A DNA stretch of 64,000 nucleotides. Source: Paracoccaceae bacterium. GTDB lineage: Bacteria; Pseudomonadota; Alphaproteobacteria; Rhodobacterales; Rhodobacteraceae. The DNA is taken from NCBI GenBank assembly GCA_026989055.1, contig JALSKC010000043.1, positions 1 through 64,000 on the forward strand, written 5' to 3'. Each line of letters opens with the position of its first letter. Position 1 is the first letter of the stretch. This document shows positions 44,182-52,221 of this stretch, piece by piece. A model generated the notes under the pieces. The model was not told where the DNA came from and ran no database searches. It saw only the letters and a program-made list of their open reading frames with translations. Position numbers and translations under genes: made by a program.

Positions 44182-45125
44182 GAGCGTTTCCTCAGCCGCG
44201 GATCGACCGCGGCATAGGCCAGATCGACGGCGAAATTCACCACCACCACGGCAAGGACCAGGAGCATCACCACGCTTTCCACCACGATCAGGTCGCGCGC
44301 CGAGATGCTCTGGAACACCAGCCGGCCGAGCCCGGGCAGGAAGAACACGTTCTCGATGATGATGGCGCCCGCCAGCAGGAAGGAAAACTGCAGCCCGATG
44401 ATGGTCAGCACCGGGATCAGCGCATTCCTCAGCGCATGCCGGCGCAGCACCTGGGCGCGCGTCAGCCCCTTGGCGCGGGCGGTGCGGATGTAGTCTTCAT
44501 CGAGCACGTCCAGCAGCGCCGAGCGCATCACGCGGGCCAGGATCGAGGCCTGCGGCAGCGCCAGCGCCACCGCCGGCAGCACCAGCGCCTTGAGCGCCGG
44601 CCAGAGCCCCGCCTCCCAGCCCGGAAAGCCGCCGGCGGAAAACCAGCGCAGGTTGATCGCGAAGACCAGCACCATCAGCATGGCGAACCAGAAGTTCGGC
44701 ACCGCGATACCCAGCTGTGTCACCCCCATCACCACCAGATCCCGGGGCGCGCCGCGCTTCGTGGCGGCCAGGATGCCGGCGGGAAAGGCGATCAGCACCG
44801 AAAGCGCCAGCGCAAGCAGCGCCAGCGGCAGCGACACCCACAGCCGGTCGCCGATCATCCCGGCAACCGGCGTGCGGTAGGTGTAGGAGGTGCCGAAATC
44901 GCCCTGCAGCAGGCCGAAGACCCATGCGAAATAGCGCTGCAGCGGCGGCCGGTCCAGCCCCAGCTCGTCGCGCAGCGCCGCCACCGTGTCGGGCTGGGCG
45001 TTGATCCCCAGCATGTAGGAGGCCGGATCGCCCGGCACCACCTCGATGGCAACGAAGATCACCACGCTGGCGGCGATCAGGCTGATTGCCAGCGACAGCA
45101 GTCTTTTCAGCGTGTAGCGCAGCAT
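44178..45125 (-). CDS. Dipeptide-type ABC transporter permease, DppB-like
   Basis: A 315-residue permease. The N-terminal span LLSLAISLIAASVVIFVAIEVVPGDPA (residues 9-35) and LGLDRPPLQRYFAWVFGLLQGDFGTSY are DppB landmarks, and the coupling motif DEDYIRTARAKGLTRAQVLRRHALRNALIP lies at about 210-239. It overlaps the dppC-like gene by GTGA and is 167 nt downstream of the binding-protein gene, with a hairpin element in the gap. Confidence 0.92.
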   Translation of the reverse strand: MLRYTLKRLLSLAISLIAASVVIFVAIEVVPGDPASYMLGINAQPDTVAALRDELGLDRPPLQRYFAWVFGLLQGDFGTSYTYRTPVAGMIGDRLWVSLPLALLALALSVLIAFPAGILAATKRGAPRDLVVMGVTQLGIAVPNFWFAMLMVLVFAINLRWFSAGGFPGWEAGLWPALKALVLPAVALALPQASILARVMRSALLDVLDEDYIRTARAKGLTRAQVLRRHALRNALIPVLTIIGLQFSFLLAGAIIIENVFFLPGLGRLVFQSISARDLIVVESVVMLLVLAVVVVNFAVDLAYAAVDPRLRKRS

Positions 45126-45196
45126 GTCAGCGGGTCACCTGAGAGGCGGGGCAGCCAGGACAGATCGGGAGCGGCCCTGCCCTTGCAGAACCACCC

Positions 45197-45240
45197 GCCC
45201 GGCGGCACCGCCGGGCAGCGCCCGTCCGCCCCCGCGGACG
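45197..45240 (+). repeat. REP-like hairpin pair between the binding-protein and permease genes
   Basis: Stem GCCCGGCG/CGCCGGGC (45197-45204 with 45209-45216), then AGCGCCCG, then a 7-bp hairpin (45223-45229 with 45234-45240). The first hairpin and its tail match the element at 41727-41753 in opposite orientation. It lies just downstream of the binding-protein gene, so it may act as a partial terminator or stabiliser. Confidence 0.75.
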
Positions 45241-45292
45241 GACGCTTCGCTTCCGCGTGAACCGCAGAGGGTCTGCACCCGCCCGGCACCGC

Positions 45293-46780
45293 CTAGTCTT
45301 CCCACCAGACCGCCGTCAGATCGGTGGCCTGGGTCGGCGCGTTGGCCCAGAGTCCCCTGATTTTGGCGTTCGCCACGGTCAGCGCCGCCAGCTGGAACAG
45401 GTAGCCGTTCACGTAATCCTCGGCGATCATCGCCTGCGCCGCGCCCAGCATCGCCGCCCGCCTCGTCGGGTCGGTGGTGGCGTTCAGCTCTTCCATCAGC
45501 GCCTGGAAGGCCGGGTTGTCATACTGGAAGTAGTAGTCGGGCCGGGCGTAGATGCCGATGTCGAAGGGCTCGGTATGGCTGACGATGGTCAGGCCGTAGT
45601 CCTTGCCGCGGAACACCTCCTCCAGCCACTGCGCCCATTCGAGGTTGGAGATCTCCACCTTGATCCCCACCTCGGCCAGCTGCGCGGCGATGATCTCGCC
45701 CCCGCGGCGCGCGTAAGACGGCGGCGGCAGCTTCAGCGTGGTGGTGAAGCCGTCGGGATACCCCGCTTCGGCCAGCAGTTTCCTCGACAGCTCCGGGTCG
45801 TATTGCGACAGCCCGGTCAGATCCACATAGGCCGGGTTGTGCGGCGCGAAATGGGTGCCGATCGGGGTGCCGAAGCCGAACATCGCGCCGTCGATGATTT
45901 CCTGCCGGTTGATCGCATGGGCGATCGCCTCGCGCACCCGCACGTCGTCGAGCGGCGGCATCCTGTTGTTGGTGGACAGGATGGTTTCGCCCTCGGTGGA
46001 GCCCACCAGCACCTGGAAGCGCGGATCGGCCTCGAACTGGGCCAGGTTTTCCGGCGCCGGGAAGCCGGTGAAGGCGTCCACGTCCTCGGCCATCACCGCG
46101 GCAAAGGCGGCGGTGGGGTCTGAGATGAACTTGAAGGTCGCCCGCTCCAGCTTCGCCGGCGTGCCCCAGTAATCGGGGTTCTTCTCGATGGTGATGCTGT
46201 CGCCCTGCACCCAGCCGGCAAAGCGGAACGGGCCGGTGCCCACCGGGTTGGTCTTGATGTTTTCGATGCTTTCGGGCGCCACGATCACCGCGTCCCCCCA
46301 GGCGAGGTTGAACAGGAGGTTGCCGTCGGGCTCGGACAGCCTGATTTCCACGGTCAGCGGGTCGATGACGTTGACCTCGGAAATGGCCGCAAACAGCGCC
46401 TTCTGGGCGTTCTGCGAATCCTCGCCCCGGGCGCGGTCGAGCGAGAACTTCACATCCTCGGCATCCATCGTGGTGCCGTCGTGGAATTTCACCCCGTCAT
46501 GCAGGCGGAAGGTGTAGGTGAGCCCGTCGTCGGAAATCTCCCAGCTTTCGGCCAGGCCCGGCACGATGGCGCCGGTCGAGGTGAACCGCGTCAGCCCCTC
46601 GAAGATGTTGGCATAGGTCACCTGGTCGATGGCCCCGGCAGCGGCGCTTGTCGGATCCAGATGCGGCGGCTCCAGCTGCATGCCCACGGTGATCGTGGTC
46701 CTGGCGGCCAGCGCGGCGCCTGCACTCAGCGCCAGCGCGGCAACCCCCGCAAGCCCCAGCTTCAGTGAACGATATCGCAT
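45293..46780 (-). CDS. Dipeptide-type ABC transporter, periplasmic substrate-binding protein
   Basis: A 495-residue SBP_bac_5 receptor. Signal peptide residues 1-26 (hydrophobic LGLAGVAALALSAGAALA, then cleavage). The fold shows EPPHLDPTSAAAGAIDQVTYANIFEGL, the cluster 5 signature LAESWEISDDGLTYTFRLHDGVKFHDG at about 78-104 and ...VREAIAHAINRQEII. It delivers peptides or a related solute to the downstream permeases. It is the first transporter gene, 53 nt after the M20 peptidase gene, so peptidase and transporter are probably one transcript. Confidence 0.92.
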   Translation of the reverse strand: MRYRSLKLGLAGVAALALSAGAALAARTTITVGMQLEPPHLDPTSAAAGAIDQVTYANIFEGLTRFTSTGAIVPGLAESWEISDDGLTYTFRLHDGVKFHDGTTMDAEDVKFSLDRARGEDSQNAQKALFAAISEVNVIDPLTVEIRLSEPDGNLLFNLAWGDAVIVAPESIENIKTNPVGTGPFRFAGWVQGDSITIEKNPDYWGTPAKLERATFKFISDPTAAFAAVMAEDVDAFTGFPAPENLAQFEADPRFQVLVGSTEGETILSTNNRMPPLDDVRVREAIAHAINRQEIIDGAMFGFGTPIGTHFAPHNPAYVDLTGLSQYDPELSRKLLAEAGYPDGFTTTLKLPPPSYARRGGEIIAAQLAEVGIKVEISNLEWAQWLEEVFRGKDYGLTIVSHTEPFDIGIYARPDYYFQYDNPAFQALMEELNATTDPTRRAAMLGAAQAMIAEDYVNGYLFQLAALTVANAKIRGLWANAPTQATDLTAVWWED

Positions 46781-46833
46781 TTTCTCCCCCTTTTCATGTT
46801 CGCCCCCGTTTCATGTCGGACCGGTGCCCGGCT

Positions 46834-48135
46834 TCAGGCGTCCCCGCTCAGGAGCGCGATCAGAGAGCGCCCCATTACCCTGGCGGAGTCAACCATGTCC
46901 TGAACCCCCACCCACTCGTCCGGCTTGTGCGCCAGATCGAGTATCCCCGGCCCGTAGGCGATGCAGTTCTTCATCCGCCCGATCCGGTCGATATGTTTCT
47001 GATCGTAGGTGCCCGGCGAAACCACATATTCGGGCGGCCGGCCCAGCACCTCGCGCACCGCGCGCGACACCGTCTGCACCACCGGCGCATCGCGCGCCGT
47101 CATCGTCGGCGCAACGCCATGTATCGGCCTGATCTCGTAACGGAACCTGTCGCGCCGCGCCTTCACCCTCTCCAGCAGATCGACGATCTCGCGTTCCACC
47201 TCTTTCGGGTCCTCCTCCAGCAGGTAGCGCCGGTCGATCACCATGCGGCAGCTGTCGGCGACGCAGGCCGAGGGCAGTTCGGACGCATAATCGGCAAGCT
47301 CCGCCGCCCCGCCGTGGATCGAATTGATGTTCAGCGTCGACTGCTTCGCGCCCTCGGGCACCACCGGCATGTCGGTGCGCTTTTGCGCCAGCGCCGGGAA
47401 CAGGCTTTCTTCCATCTCGGCCAGCACCGCCCCCATGTGGCGGATGGCGCTGTCGCCCAGGAACGGCATCGAGCCGTGGGCGATCTCGCCGAAGGTCTCG
47501 ATTTCCGCCCACCAGACGCCGCGGTGGCCCAGGCAGACCCGATCCTTGTTCAGCGGCTCGGGGATGATCACGTGCTGCACGCGCGCGGGGGCAAAGAACC
47601 CCTGTTCGGCCAGCCAGGCGACGCCCGCCTGCCCGCCGCTTTCCTCGTCCGCCGTGCCCGAGATTTCCACCGCGCCCGCGAAATCGGGGCAGATTTCCAG
47701 AAAGGCCTCGGCGGCAACGATCGAGGCCGCCAGCCCCCCCTTCATGTCGCAGGCGCCGCGCCCGTAGAGGCGCCCGTCGATCAGCGCGCCGCCGAAAGGG
47801 TCCACGCTCCAGCCGCGGCCGACCTCTACCACGTCGGTATGGCTGTTGAAATGCACGCATTCGCCCGCACGAGCTCCCTCGCGCCGGGCAACGATATTCC
47901 AGCGCGGGAAGGCGTCGCTGTCGCCGATCGCCCCTTTCGCGCGCAGGATCTGCGTCTCGAAGCCGCTCTTCTTCAGCCGTGCGTCCAGAAATTCGCATAT
48001 TTCCAGATAGTTGGAGCCCGGCGGATTCAGCGTCGGAATGCGGATCAGATCGCGTGCAAGCGCCACCATATCGTCGCGCCGCGCTTCGATCGCCGCATCC
48101 AGACGCTCCGCCAGAGCACCTCGCCCGTCACGCAT
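46834..48135 (-). CDS. M20-family metallopeptidase (ArgE/DapE type)
   Basis: A 433-residue cytoplasmic zinc amidohydrolase or peptidase of the ArgE/DapE/ACY1 group. Metal-binding residues are seen in NSHTDVV (His99, Asp101), RGACDMKGG (Asp130) and TADEESGG (Glu164/165 as base and ligand), with the dimerisation domain near 200-320. It probably deacylates or hydrolyses an imported N-acyl amino acid or dipeptide. ATG at 48135 follows GGGAGGA. It is the first gene of the minus-strand block and is divergent from the LuxR regulator with a perfect operator-like dyad between. Confidence 0.9.
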   Translation of the reverse strand: MRDGRGALAERLDAAIEARRDDMVALARDLIRIPTLNPPGSNYLEICEFLDARLKKSGFETQILRAKGAIGDSDAFPRWNIVARREGARAGECVHFNSHTDVVEVGRGWSVDPFGGALIDGRLYGRGACDMKGGLAASIVAAEAFLEICPDFAGAVEISGTADEESGGQAGVAWLAEQGFFAPARVQHVIIPEPLNKDRVCLGHRGVWWAEIETFGEIAHGSMPFLGDSAIRHMGAVLAEMEESLFPALAQKRTDMPVVPEGAKQSTLNINSIHGGAAELADYASELPSACVADSCRMVIDRRYLLEEDPKEVEREIVDLLERVKARRDRFRYEIRPIHGVAPTMTARDAPVVQTVSRAVREVLGRPPEYVVSPGTYDQKHIDRIGRMKNCIAYGPGILDLAHKPDEWVGVQDMVDSARVMGRSLIALLSGDA

Positions 48136-48179
48136 CGGCCGTTCCTCCCGGTTCCGACTTGCAGTATCGGTGGCCCCGG

Positions 48180-48199
48180 CTACGGTATCAATACCGTAG
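48180..48199. promoter_or_regulatory. Perfect 20-bp operator-like dyad, CTACGGTAT-CA-ATACCGTAG
   Basis: A nine-base perfect inverted repeat with a two-base centre, lying 14 nt before the PAS-LuxR start and 44 nt before the M20 peptidase start. LuxR-type regulators bind dyads of about 18-20 bp, so it is a good candidate site for the adjacent regulator acting on itself and on the peptide catabolic operon. Confidence 0.7.
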
Positions 48200-48213
48200 A
48201 AACACGGGGGGAG

Positions 48214-48894
48214 ATGCCGAGGGAGATGCCGGGGGAGATGCCGGGCGAGAAGAGACCGCCCGACAGGCATGCGAAGGATGGCAGCGGGCCGGCACGGCGG
48301 GGCGCGCAAGAGGCGCGCGCCGCAGGGTGCCCCCCCGCAGGGGGGGCGGAGGACGCCCTGATCAGGCTGGCCTTCGACGCGGCGCCGGTGGGGATCGTGC
48401 TCAGCGAGAACCGGGTGATCCGGGCGGCGAACCTCACCTTCTGCCGACTGGTCGGCTATCGGCGGGAAGAACTTCTGGGGCGCTCCTTCCGCATGCTCTA
48501 TGCCTCGCGCGCGGAATTCGAGCGGATCCGCGACATCGGCCTGGAGCGGCTGCGCGCGCGCGGCGACTACAGCGACGAACGCCTGGTGCTCCGGCGCGAC
48601 GGCAGCCGATTCTGGTGCCGTTTCCGGGCCCATACCCTGACCCCCGAGGACCCGCTGCGGCGCACGATCCTGAGCTTTGCCCGGATCGCCGAAACCGCGC
48701 CCCGGGCGCTGCTGAGCCCGCGCGAGCGCCAGGTGGTGGGGCTTCTGGCGCGCGGCATGACCAGCAAGGAAGCGGCACGCGCGCTGGGCCTGTCGCCGCG
48801 CACGATCGAGGACGTGCGGGCGCGGCTCCTGAAGAAGTTCCGGGCCAGGAACTCCTCGGAGCTCCTGGCCCAGCTGACCGGGCTCGAGCACTGA
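48214..48894 (+). CDS. PAS-LuxR transcriptional regulator
   Basis: A 226-residue regulator. A PAS domain (about residues 46-155: FDAAPVGIVLSENRVIRAANLTFCRLVGYRREELLGRSFRMLY...) is followed by a LuxR helix-turn-helix (about 168-222: LSPRERQVVGLLARGMTSKEAARALGLSPRTIEDVRARLLKKF). The first 45 residues are polar. Three in-frame ATGs (48214, 48226, 48238) lie in a GAGATGCCG-type 12-nt repeat, each with a purine-rich site, so the start is ambiguous. It probably controls the divergent peptidase-transporter operon through the dyad at 48180. Confidence 0.88.
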   Translation: MPREMPGEMPGEKRPPDRHAKDGSGPARRGAQEARAAGCPPAGGAEDALIRLAFDAAPVGIVLSENRVIRAANLTFCRLVGYRREELLGRSFRMLYASRAEFERIRDIGLERLRARGDYSDERLVLRRDGSRFWCRFRAHTLTPEDPLRRTILSFARIAETAPRALLSPRERQVVGLLARGMTSKEAARALGLSPRTIEDVRARLLKKFRARNSSELLAQLTGLEH

Positions 48895-48933
48895 AACGCA
48901 GGGATGACAGCAAGGCCCGGCCAGAGCACATCC

Positions 48934-49899
48934 TCAGAAGGAGGACTGCGTTCCGTAATTCGCGCGCATCAGCGTGATGTCATCCAGAAGCCCGAAGGGA
49001 TCCCAGGCATTGGGCATCTGGGTGCACAGTTCCCGATAGCTCTGCCAGCCCTGGACCAGCTCCTTGAGCGTATGATCCCTGGCGCAGTTCTCGCGCACCG
49101 CACGGTGGGTTTCCACCCGCGCCTCCTCGAAGGCGTCGAACAGGGTCCGGTTGTCCGGCTCGGCAAGCGTCTGCGAGAAGATCTTGGTAAAGAGCGCCTC
49201 GGTCTCGTCGGGGGTGAAATTGGCGACCTGCTCCTCGTAGGAGCTGAAGATCACCGCCTCGCGCCCGTCCCAGTCCTCTCCGCGCCCGCCGATTCCGTCG
49301 TGCACGTTGTCGATGTAGTCGGAAAGCGCCGCATCGGCATAGCAGGCCTCGATGATGGTGACGATCTCGCGCGCCATCACCTGGTTGATCAGATCACGGA
49401 AGGCCCGCGCCGTCATCCAGGCGCCGCTGGCAGTGGCCGCCTCGGAGCTTGCCGGACGTTCTTCGGTATACCAGGCAAATACCTCGTCCTTCACCTCGTA
49501 GCCCTTGTAGAGCCCCTCGATCCGCCCGCCGTGGATGTTGATGTAGAAGATCACCCGGTCTTCCGGTTTCACCCGGGCCGCCAGAGCGGTGATCGCGCCG
49601 GACACTCCGGCGCCGGTGGCCTGTTCGTTCAGCAGCGTCACCACCCGCGAATCGGGAAGATCGAAGGCGGCCCGCATGCCCGACAGGATCAGGTCGATAT
49701 CCTTTTCGCAGGCGCCGTTCAGCCTGGCGTTCTGCTCCGGGTCTCCCTTGACATCCTTCCAGGGCGGGCAGGCGGCGGCCGCGAACAGCCAGGTCTCGCC
49801 GCCGGCGGCAGGAGCGGCGGGCGCGGCCTGGGCGGGCAGCGGGAGCAGTGCGAGAAGGCCGCTCAGGATGATTGCGGGAAAGGGGCGGTTGCGCTGCAT
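48934..49899 (-). CDS. Secreted caspase-like (clan CD) cysteine peptidase
   Basis: A 321-residue protein with a signal peptide (residues 1-26, ILSGLLALLPLPAQA). A caspase-hemoglobinase fold pattern follows: a hydrophobic strand ending in the catalytic histidine (VIFYINIHGG, His123) and a later strand ending in the catalytic cysteine (IVTIIEACYAD, Cys186). Related families are C13/legumain and C14 metacaspases. ATG at 49899 has GAGGAG about seven bases upstream. It lies just downstream of, and on the same strand as, the repeat protein gene, which may encode its substrate or partner. Peptidase specificity is unknown. Confidence 0.8.
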   Translation of the reverse strand: MQRNRPFPAIILSGLLALLPLPAQAAPAAPAAGGETWLFAAAACPPWKDVKGDPEQNARLNGACEKDIDLILSGMRAAFDLPDSRVVTLLNEQATGAGVSGAITALAARVKPEDRVIFYINIHGGRIEGLYKGYEVKDEVFAWYTEERPASSEAATASGAWMTARAFRDLINQVMAREIVTIIEACYADAALSDYIDNVHDGIGGRGEDWDGREAVIFSSYEEQVANFTPDETEALFTKIFSQTLAEPDNRTLFDAFEEARVETHRAVRENCARDHTLKELVQGWQSYRELCTQMPNAWDPFGLLDDITLMRANYGTQSSF

Positions 49900-50014
49900 T
49901 GATCTGCTCTCCTCTTCGGTCTGTCCGGTCTGTGGGGCTCCGGTCTGGAAAGATGCGCCAGATCGCATCTGCCGGGGCCGGCGGCAGAACCCCGCCGGCC
50001 CGCGGCAATTGCGC

Positions 50015-50668
50015 TCAGCCGTCGTTTTCGTCGCTGCCGGAGCCTTCCTGCGCGGCGGCGCTCTGCTGCACCTCGCCGCCGGCGGCTTCGCAGTCGGAAA
50101 CCGACTTGGCCAGCAGCGTCACGTCATCGGAGAAGCTGCACTGGACGACGCCCGCGGGCAGCCCGCCTGCCGGTCGCATCTGCATCTGCGGCATCATGAC
50201 CATCGGCATCACCATCGGCGCGCTCGGCGCCGCCGGCCTGGCCACCAGAACCGGCGCCCCGGCGCGCGCGGCGGCCAGCCCGAAGTTGCCCGAGCAGTTG
50301 AACAGGCAGTCGATGTTCCAGCCGGTGCCGCTCACCGGGCCGAAGATCGACCAGCCGGTGCCGCTCACCGGCCCGAAGATCGACCAGCCGGTGCCGCTCA
50401 CCGGCCCGAAGATCGACCAGTCGCCGATGTCCTTCTTGCCGTCGTGGTTGATATCCCATCCGGTGCCGTAGACGGGTCCGAAGATCGACCAGCCGGTGCC
50501 GCTCACCGGCCCGAAGATCGACCAGTCGCCGATGTCCTTCTTGCCGTCGTGGTTGATATCCCATCCGGTGCCGTAGACGGGTCCGAAGATGCTGGCTTCG
50601 GCTGCTCCTGCGATCGAGAGTGCCGCCAGCGCGCCCAGAATCGCCTTACCTGTCTGTTTCTTCCGCAT
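50015..50668 (-). CDS. Secreted repeat protein with dockerin-like calcium loops
   Basis: A 217-residue protein I do not match to a named family. Signal peptide residues 1-25 (AILGALAALSIAGAAEA). Residues 26-117 are built of SIFGPV(Y/S)GTGW units, 11 residues each. Two of the six units carry an inserted DINHDGKKDIGDW, whose D-x-N-x-D-G-x-x-D-x-x-D spacing fits the dockerin/EF-hand calcium loop. Then come NIDCLFNC, a Met/Pro/Ala-rich stretch and an acidic tail with two Cys. ATG at 50668 has AAGGG upstream. The gene is followed on the same strand by the caspase-like peptidase. Confidence 0.8.
   Translation of the reverse strand: MRKKQTGKAILGALAALSIAGAAEASIFGPVYGTGWDINHDGKKDIGDWSIFGPVSGTGWSIFGPVYGTGWDINHDGKKDIGDWSIFGPVSGTGWSIFGPVSGTGWSIFGPVSGTGWNIDCLFNCSGNFGLAAARAGAPVLVARPAAPSAPMVMPMVMMPQMQMRPAGGLPAGVVQCSFSDDVTLLAKSVSDCEAAGGEVQQSAAAQEGSGSDENDG
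50318..50593 (-). repeat. Nested coding tandem repeats (105-nt and 33-nt units)
   Basis: The region encodes, in order, a long (24-residue) and a short (11-residue) unit, the same pair again, then two more short units. At DNA level copies are almost identical, indicating recent expansion or gene conversion. All units are multiples of three, so copy number can vary without frameshift. Confidence 0.95.
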
Positions 50669-50894
50669 TGTCATGCCCTTGTCTGTTGCTGTCATTTTGC
50701 ACCCGAGTGCTCAGGCCGGCCCGAATGGCATGGAAAACCGCAGCCGGAGAGGCTGCCCGATGGCCCGGGGACGTCACTTGATTGCGCGGCAGAATATGGC
50801 CGGAAAAGGGCGGAATGCGGCCAGATGCGGGCACCCGGCCGGTTTTGGAGCGGCTGACGCTGCGATGGTGCGGCTGACGCTGCCGCCGTGCGCC

Positions 50895-51761
50895 TCAGGA
50901 CACGGGTTGATTGTCGTTGACGATCTGCCGGGCGGTCGCATCGCCCTGTCCGAGAATCGCTCGCAGCTCCGCGACCTTCCTGCGGCTGACCGGAAATTCC
51001 CGGTTTTCGATGTCACGCAGGCGCGGGTTGCCGCGGCGAAAGACCAGCGTGTCCATATCGGCCTTGCGCATCCAGATCGAACGGTGAATCCGCAACCCGA
51101 GCCCCTTCGGCAGCCGGCTTTCCGCCTCGCTCAGGCTCATCCGCAAGAGCGCCTCGCCGGCCTCGGTGATCACATGCACATACTGGTTCTGCGCCTCCAT
51201 CCGGCGCACCGGCCCCCTGGCCCCTGCCGGAAGAAGCGTCTCCAGGTTGCTGGTCGGCAGACGCAGCGGGCGCCACATGGGCAGCAGCTCCGGCTGTCGG
51301 GAAAGCCGCCGTCGCAGCACCGGTTCGAAATGCCGTGCCGCCAGTGCGACAGCGATGACGATCAGCGCCGTCGTGGTCAGCCAGTAGAACAGCGCATGCG
51401 CGCCCCTGGCCTCGGGAAAGAGGGCCAGAAAGGCAAGGGTCTCGATGCCGGCAAGCACGGCATAGAAGACGACATTGGTCCAGATGAAGGGGATGTTGCG
51501 CAACAGCGTGGCGCGCAGGAGATGCGGGAGCAGCAGATAGCCCGTCAGGCAGTAGAACAGCGCCCCGGCGGCATTGTAGAGCGCCCGCAGCGGCAGGCTC
51601 ATGACCTGCACCCTGTCACCGGGCGCGAACAGCGTGGTGAACACCCAGATCATCGCCAGCAGGCCCAGGCAGCCCGGATGCAGATAGATGTCGCGGACAA
51701 GCCGCCTGATTTCCCGCGTTGTCGCGATCACCCCGCGCAACGGCGCTCCTGTCGTACGCAT
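50895..51761 (-). CDS. Membrane-anchored LytTR-family transcriptional regulator
   Basis: A 288-residue protein with four membrane spans in the first 150 residues (for example LGLLAMIWVFTTLF, NVVFYAVLAGIETLAFLALF and ALFYWLTTTALIVIAVALAA) and a C-terminal LytTR DNA-binding domain (about 180-275: VRRMEAQNQYVHVITEAGEALLRMSLSEAE...IHRSIWMRKADMD). Such one-component membrane regulators act on nearby genes. The repeat protein and peptidase genes lie directly downstream on the same strand, with a 226-nt gap holding direct repeats of GCGGCTGACGCTGC. It may control them. Confidence 0.88.
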   Translation of the reverse strand: MRTTGAPLRGVIATTREIRRLVRDIYLHPGCLGLLAMIWVFTTLFAPGDRVQVMSLPLRALYNAAGALFYCLTGYLLLPHLLRATLLRNIPFIWTNVVFYAVLAGIETLAFLALFPEARGAHALFYWLTTTALIVIAVALAARHFEPVLRRRLSRQPELLPMWRPLRLPTSNLETLLPAGARGPVRRMEAQNQYVHVITEAGEALLRMSLSEAESRLPKGLGLRIHRSIWMRKADMDTLVFRRGNPRLRDIENREFPVSRRKVAELRAILGQGDATARQIVNDNQPVS

Positions 51762-51939
51762 CCTGCCGCCATCCCGATTCGGCTTCTCCGGATACGCACA
51801 GGGTCGGCCAGAGCCATCGCCAGATCAAGAGCATCAGGCGCGATGCGGATTGCTCCCATCGACGCAGGCACGGGGGCGGGCGCGGAAAAGCGTGAACCAT
51901 CACGCAACCGCGCCGCCCGGGGGCCACGGGCGCGCCCCC
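51762..51939. other. 178-nt gap between usg and the LytTR gene
   Basis: No gene, repeat or strong hairpin was recognised. It probably holds the LytTR promoter, but no convincing -35/-10 pair was identified. Confidence 0.4.
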
Positions 51940-52221
51940 TCAGTGCAGATCGAATTCGCCGACCACGTTGCGCCACCTTCCCGGGGCGATCAGCTTGCGG
52001 TGGACGAAGCGCACCGAATGCAGCGGACCCTCGATCTTTTCCTGCCAGAACTCGATGAAGGCAAACAGCTTCGGATAATCCGGCGCCAGGTCGTATTCCT
52101 GCCAGATGAAGCTGTTCAGCACCGAGCGGAAATCGGGCAGCCGATAGAAGAGCTCGGCCGTGGTCAGCCCGTAGCCCTTCAGCATCAGTTCGGTTTCCTT
52201 TCCCTTCATGACTCCCTTCAT
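51940..52221 (-). CDS. Usg family protein
   Basis: A 93-residue protein of the alphaproteobacterial Usg family, with the conserved core LTTAELFYRLPDFRSVLNSFIWQEYDLAPDYPKLFAFIEFWQ and a C-terminal SVRFVHRKLIAPGRWRNV. The biochemical role is unknown. Start: ATG 52221 has GAGG six bases upstream. ATG 52209, four codons later, has a site placed too close. It is divergent from gyrA across an AT-rich region. Confidence 0.88.
   Translation of the reverse strand: MKGVMKGKETELMLKGYGLTTAELFYRLPDFRSVLNSFIWQEYDLAPDYPKLFAFIEFWQEKIEGPLHSVRFVHRKLIAPGRWRNVVGEFDLH

Noticed and set aside
48136-48891. A start for the M20 peptidase far upstream, extending into the LuxR gene
   Set aside because: The frame is open because of GC bias, but ATG 48135 has a strong ribosome site and matches the family's normal length.
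50318-50593. CRISPR-like or RTX repeats
   Set aside because: The repeats are in frame, unspaced and encode a secreted protein. RTX nonapeptides (GGxGxDxUx) are not present, and no cas genes occur.
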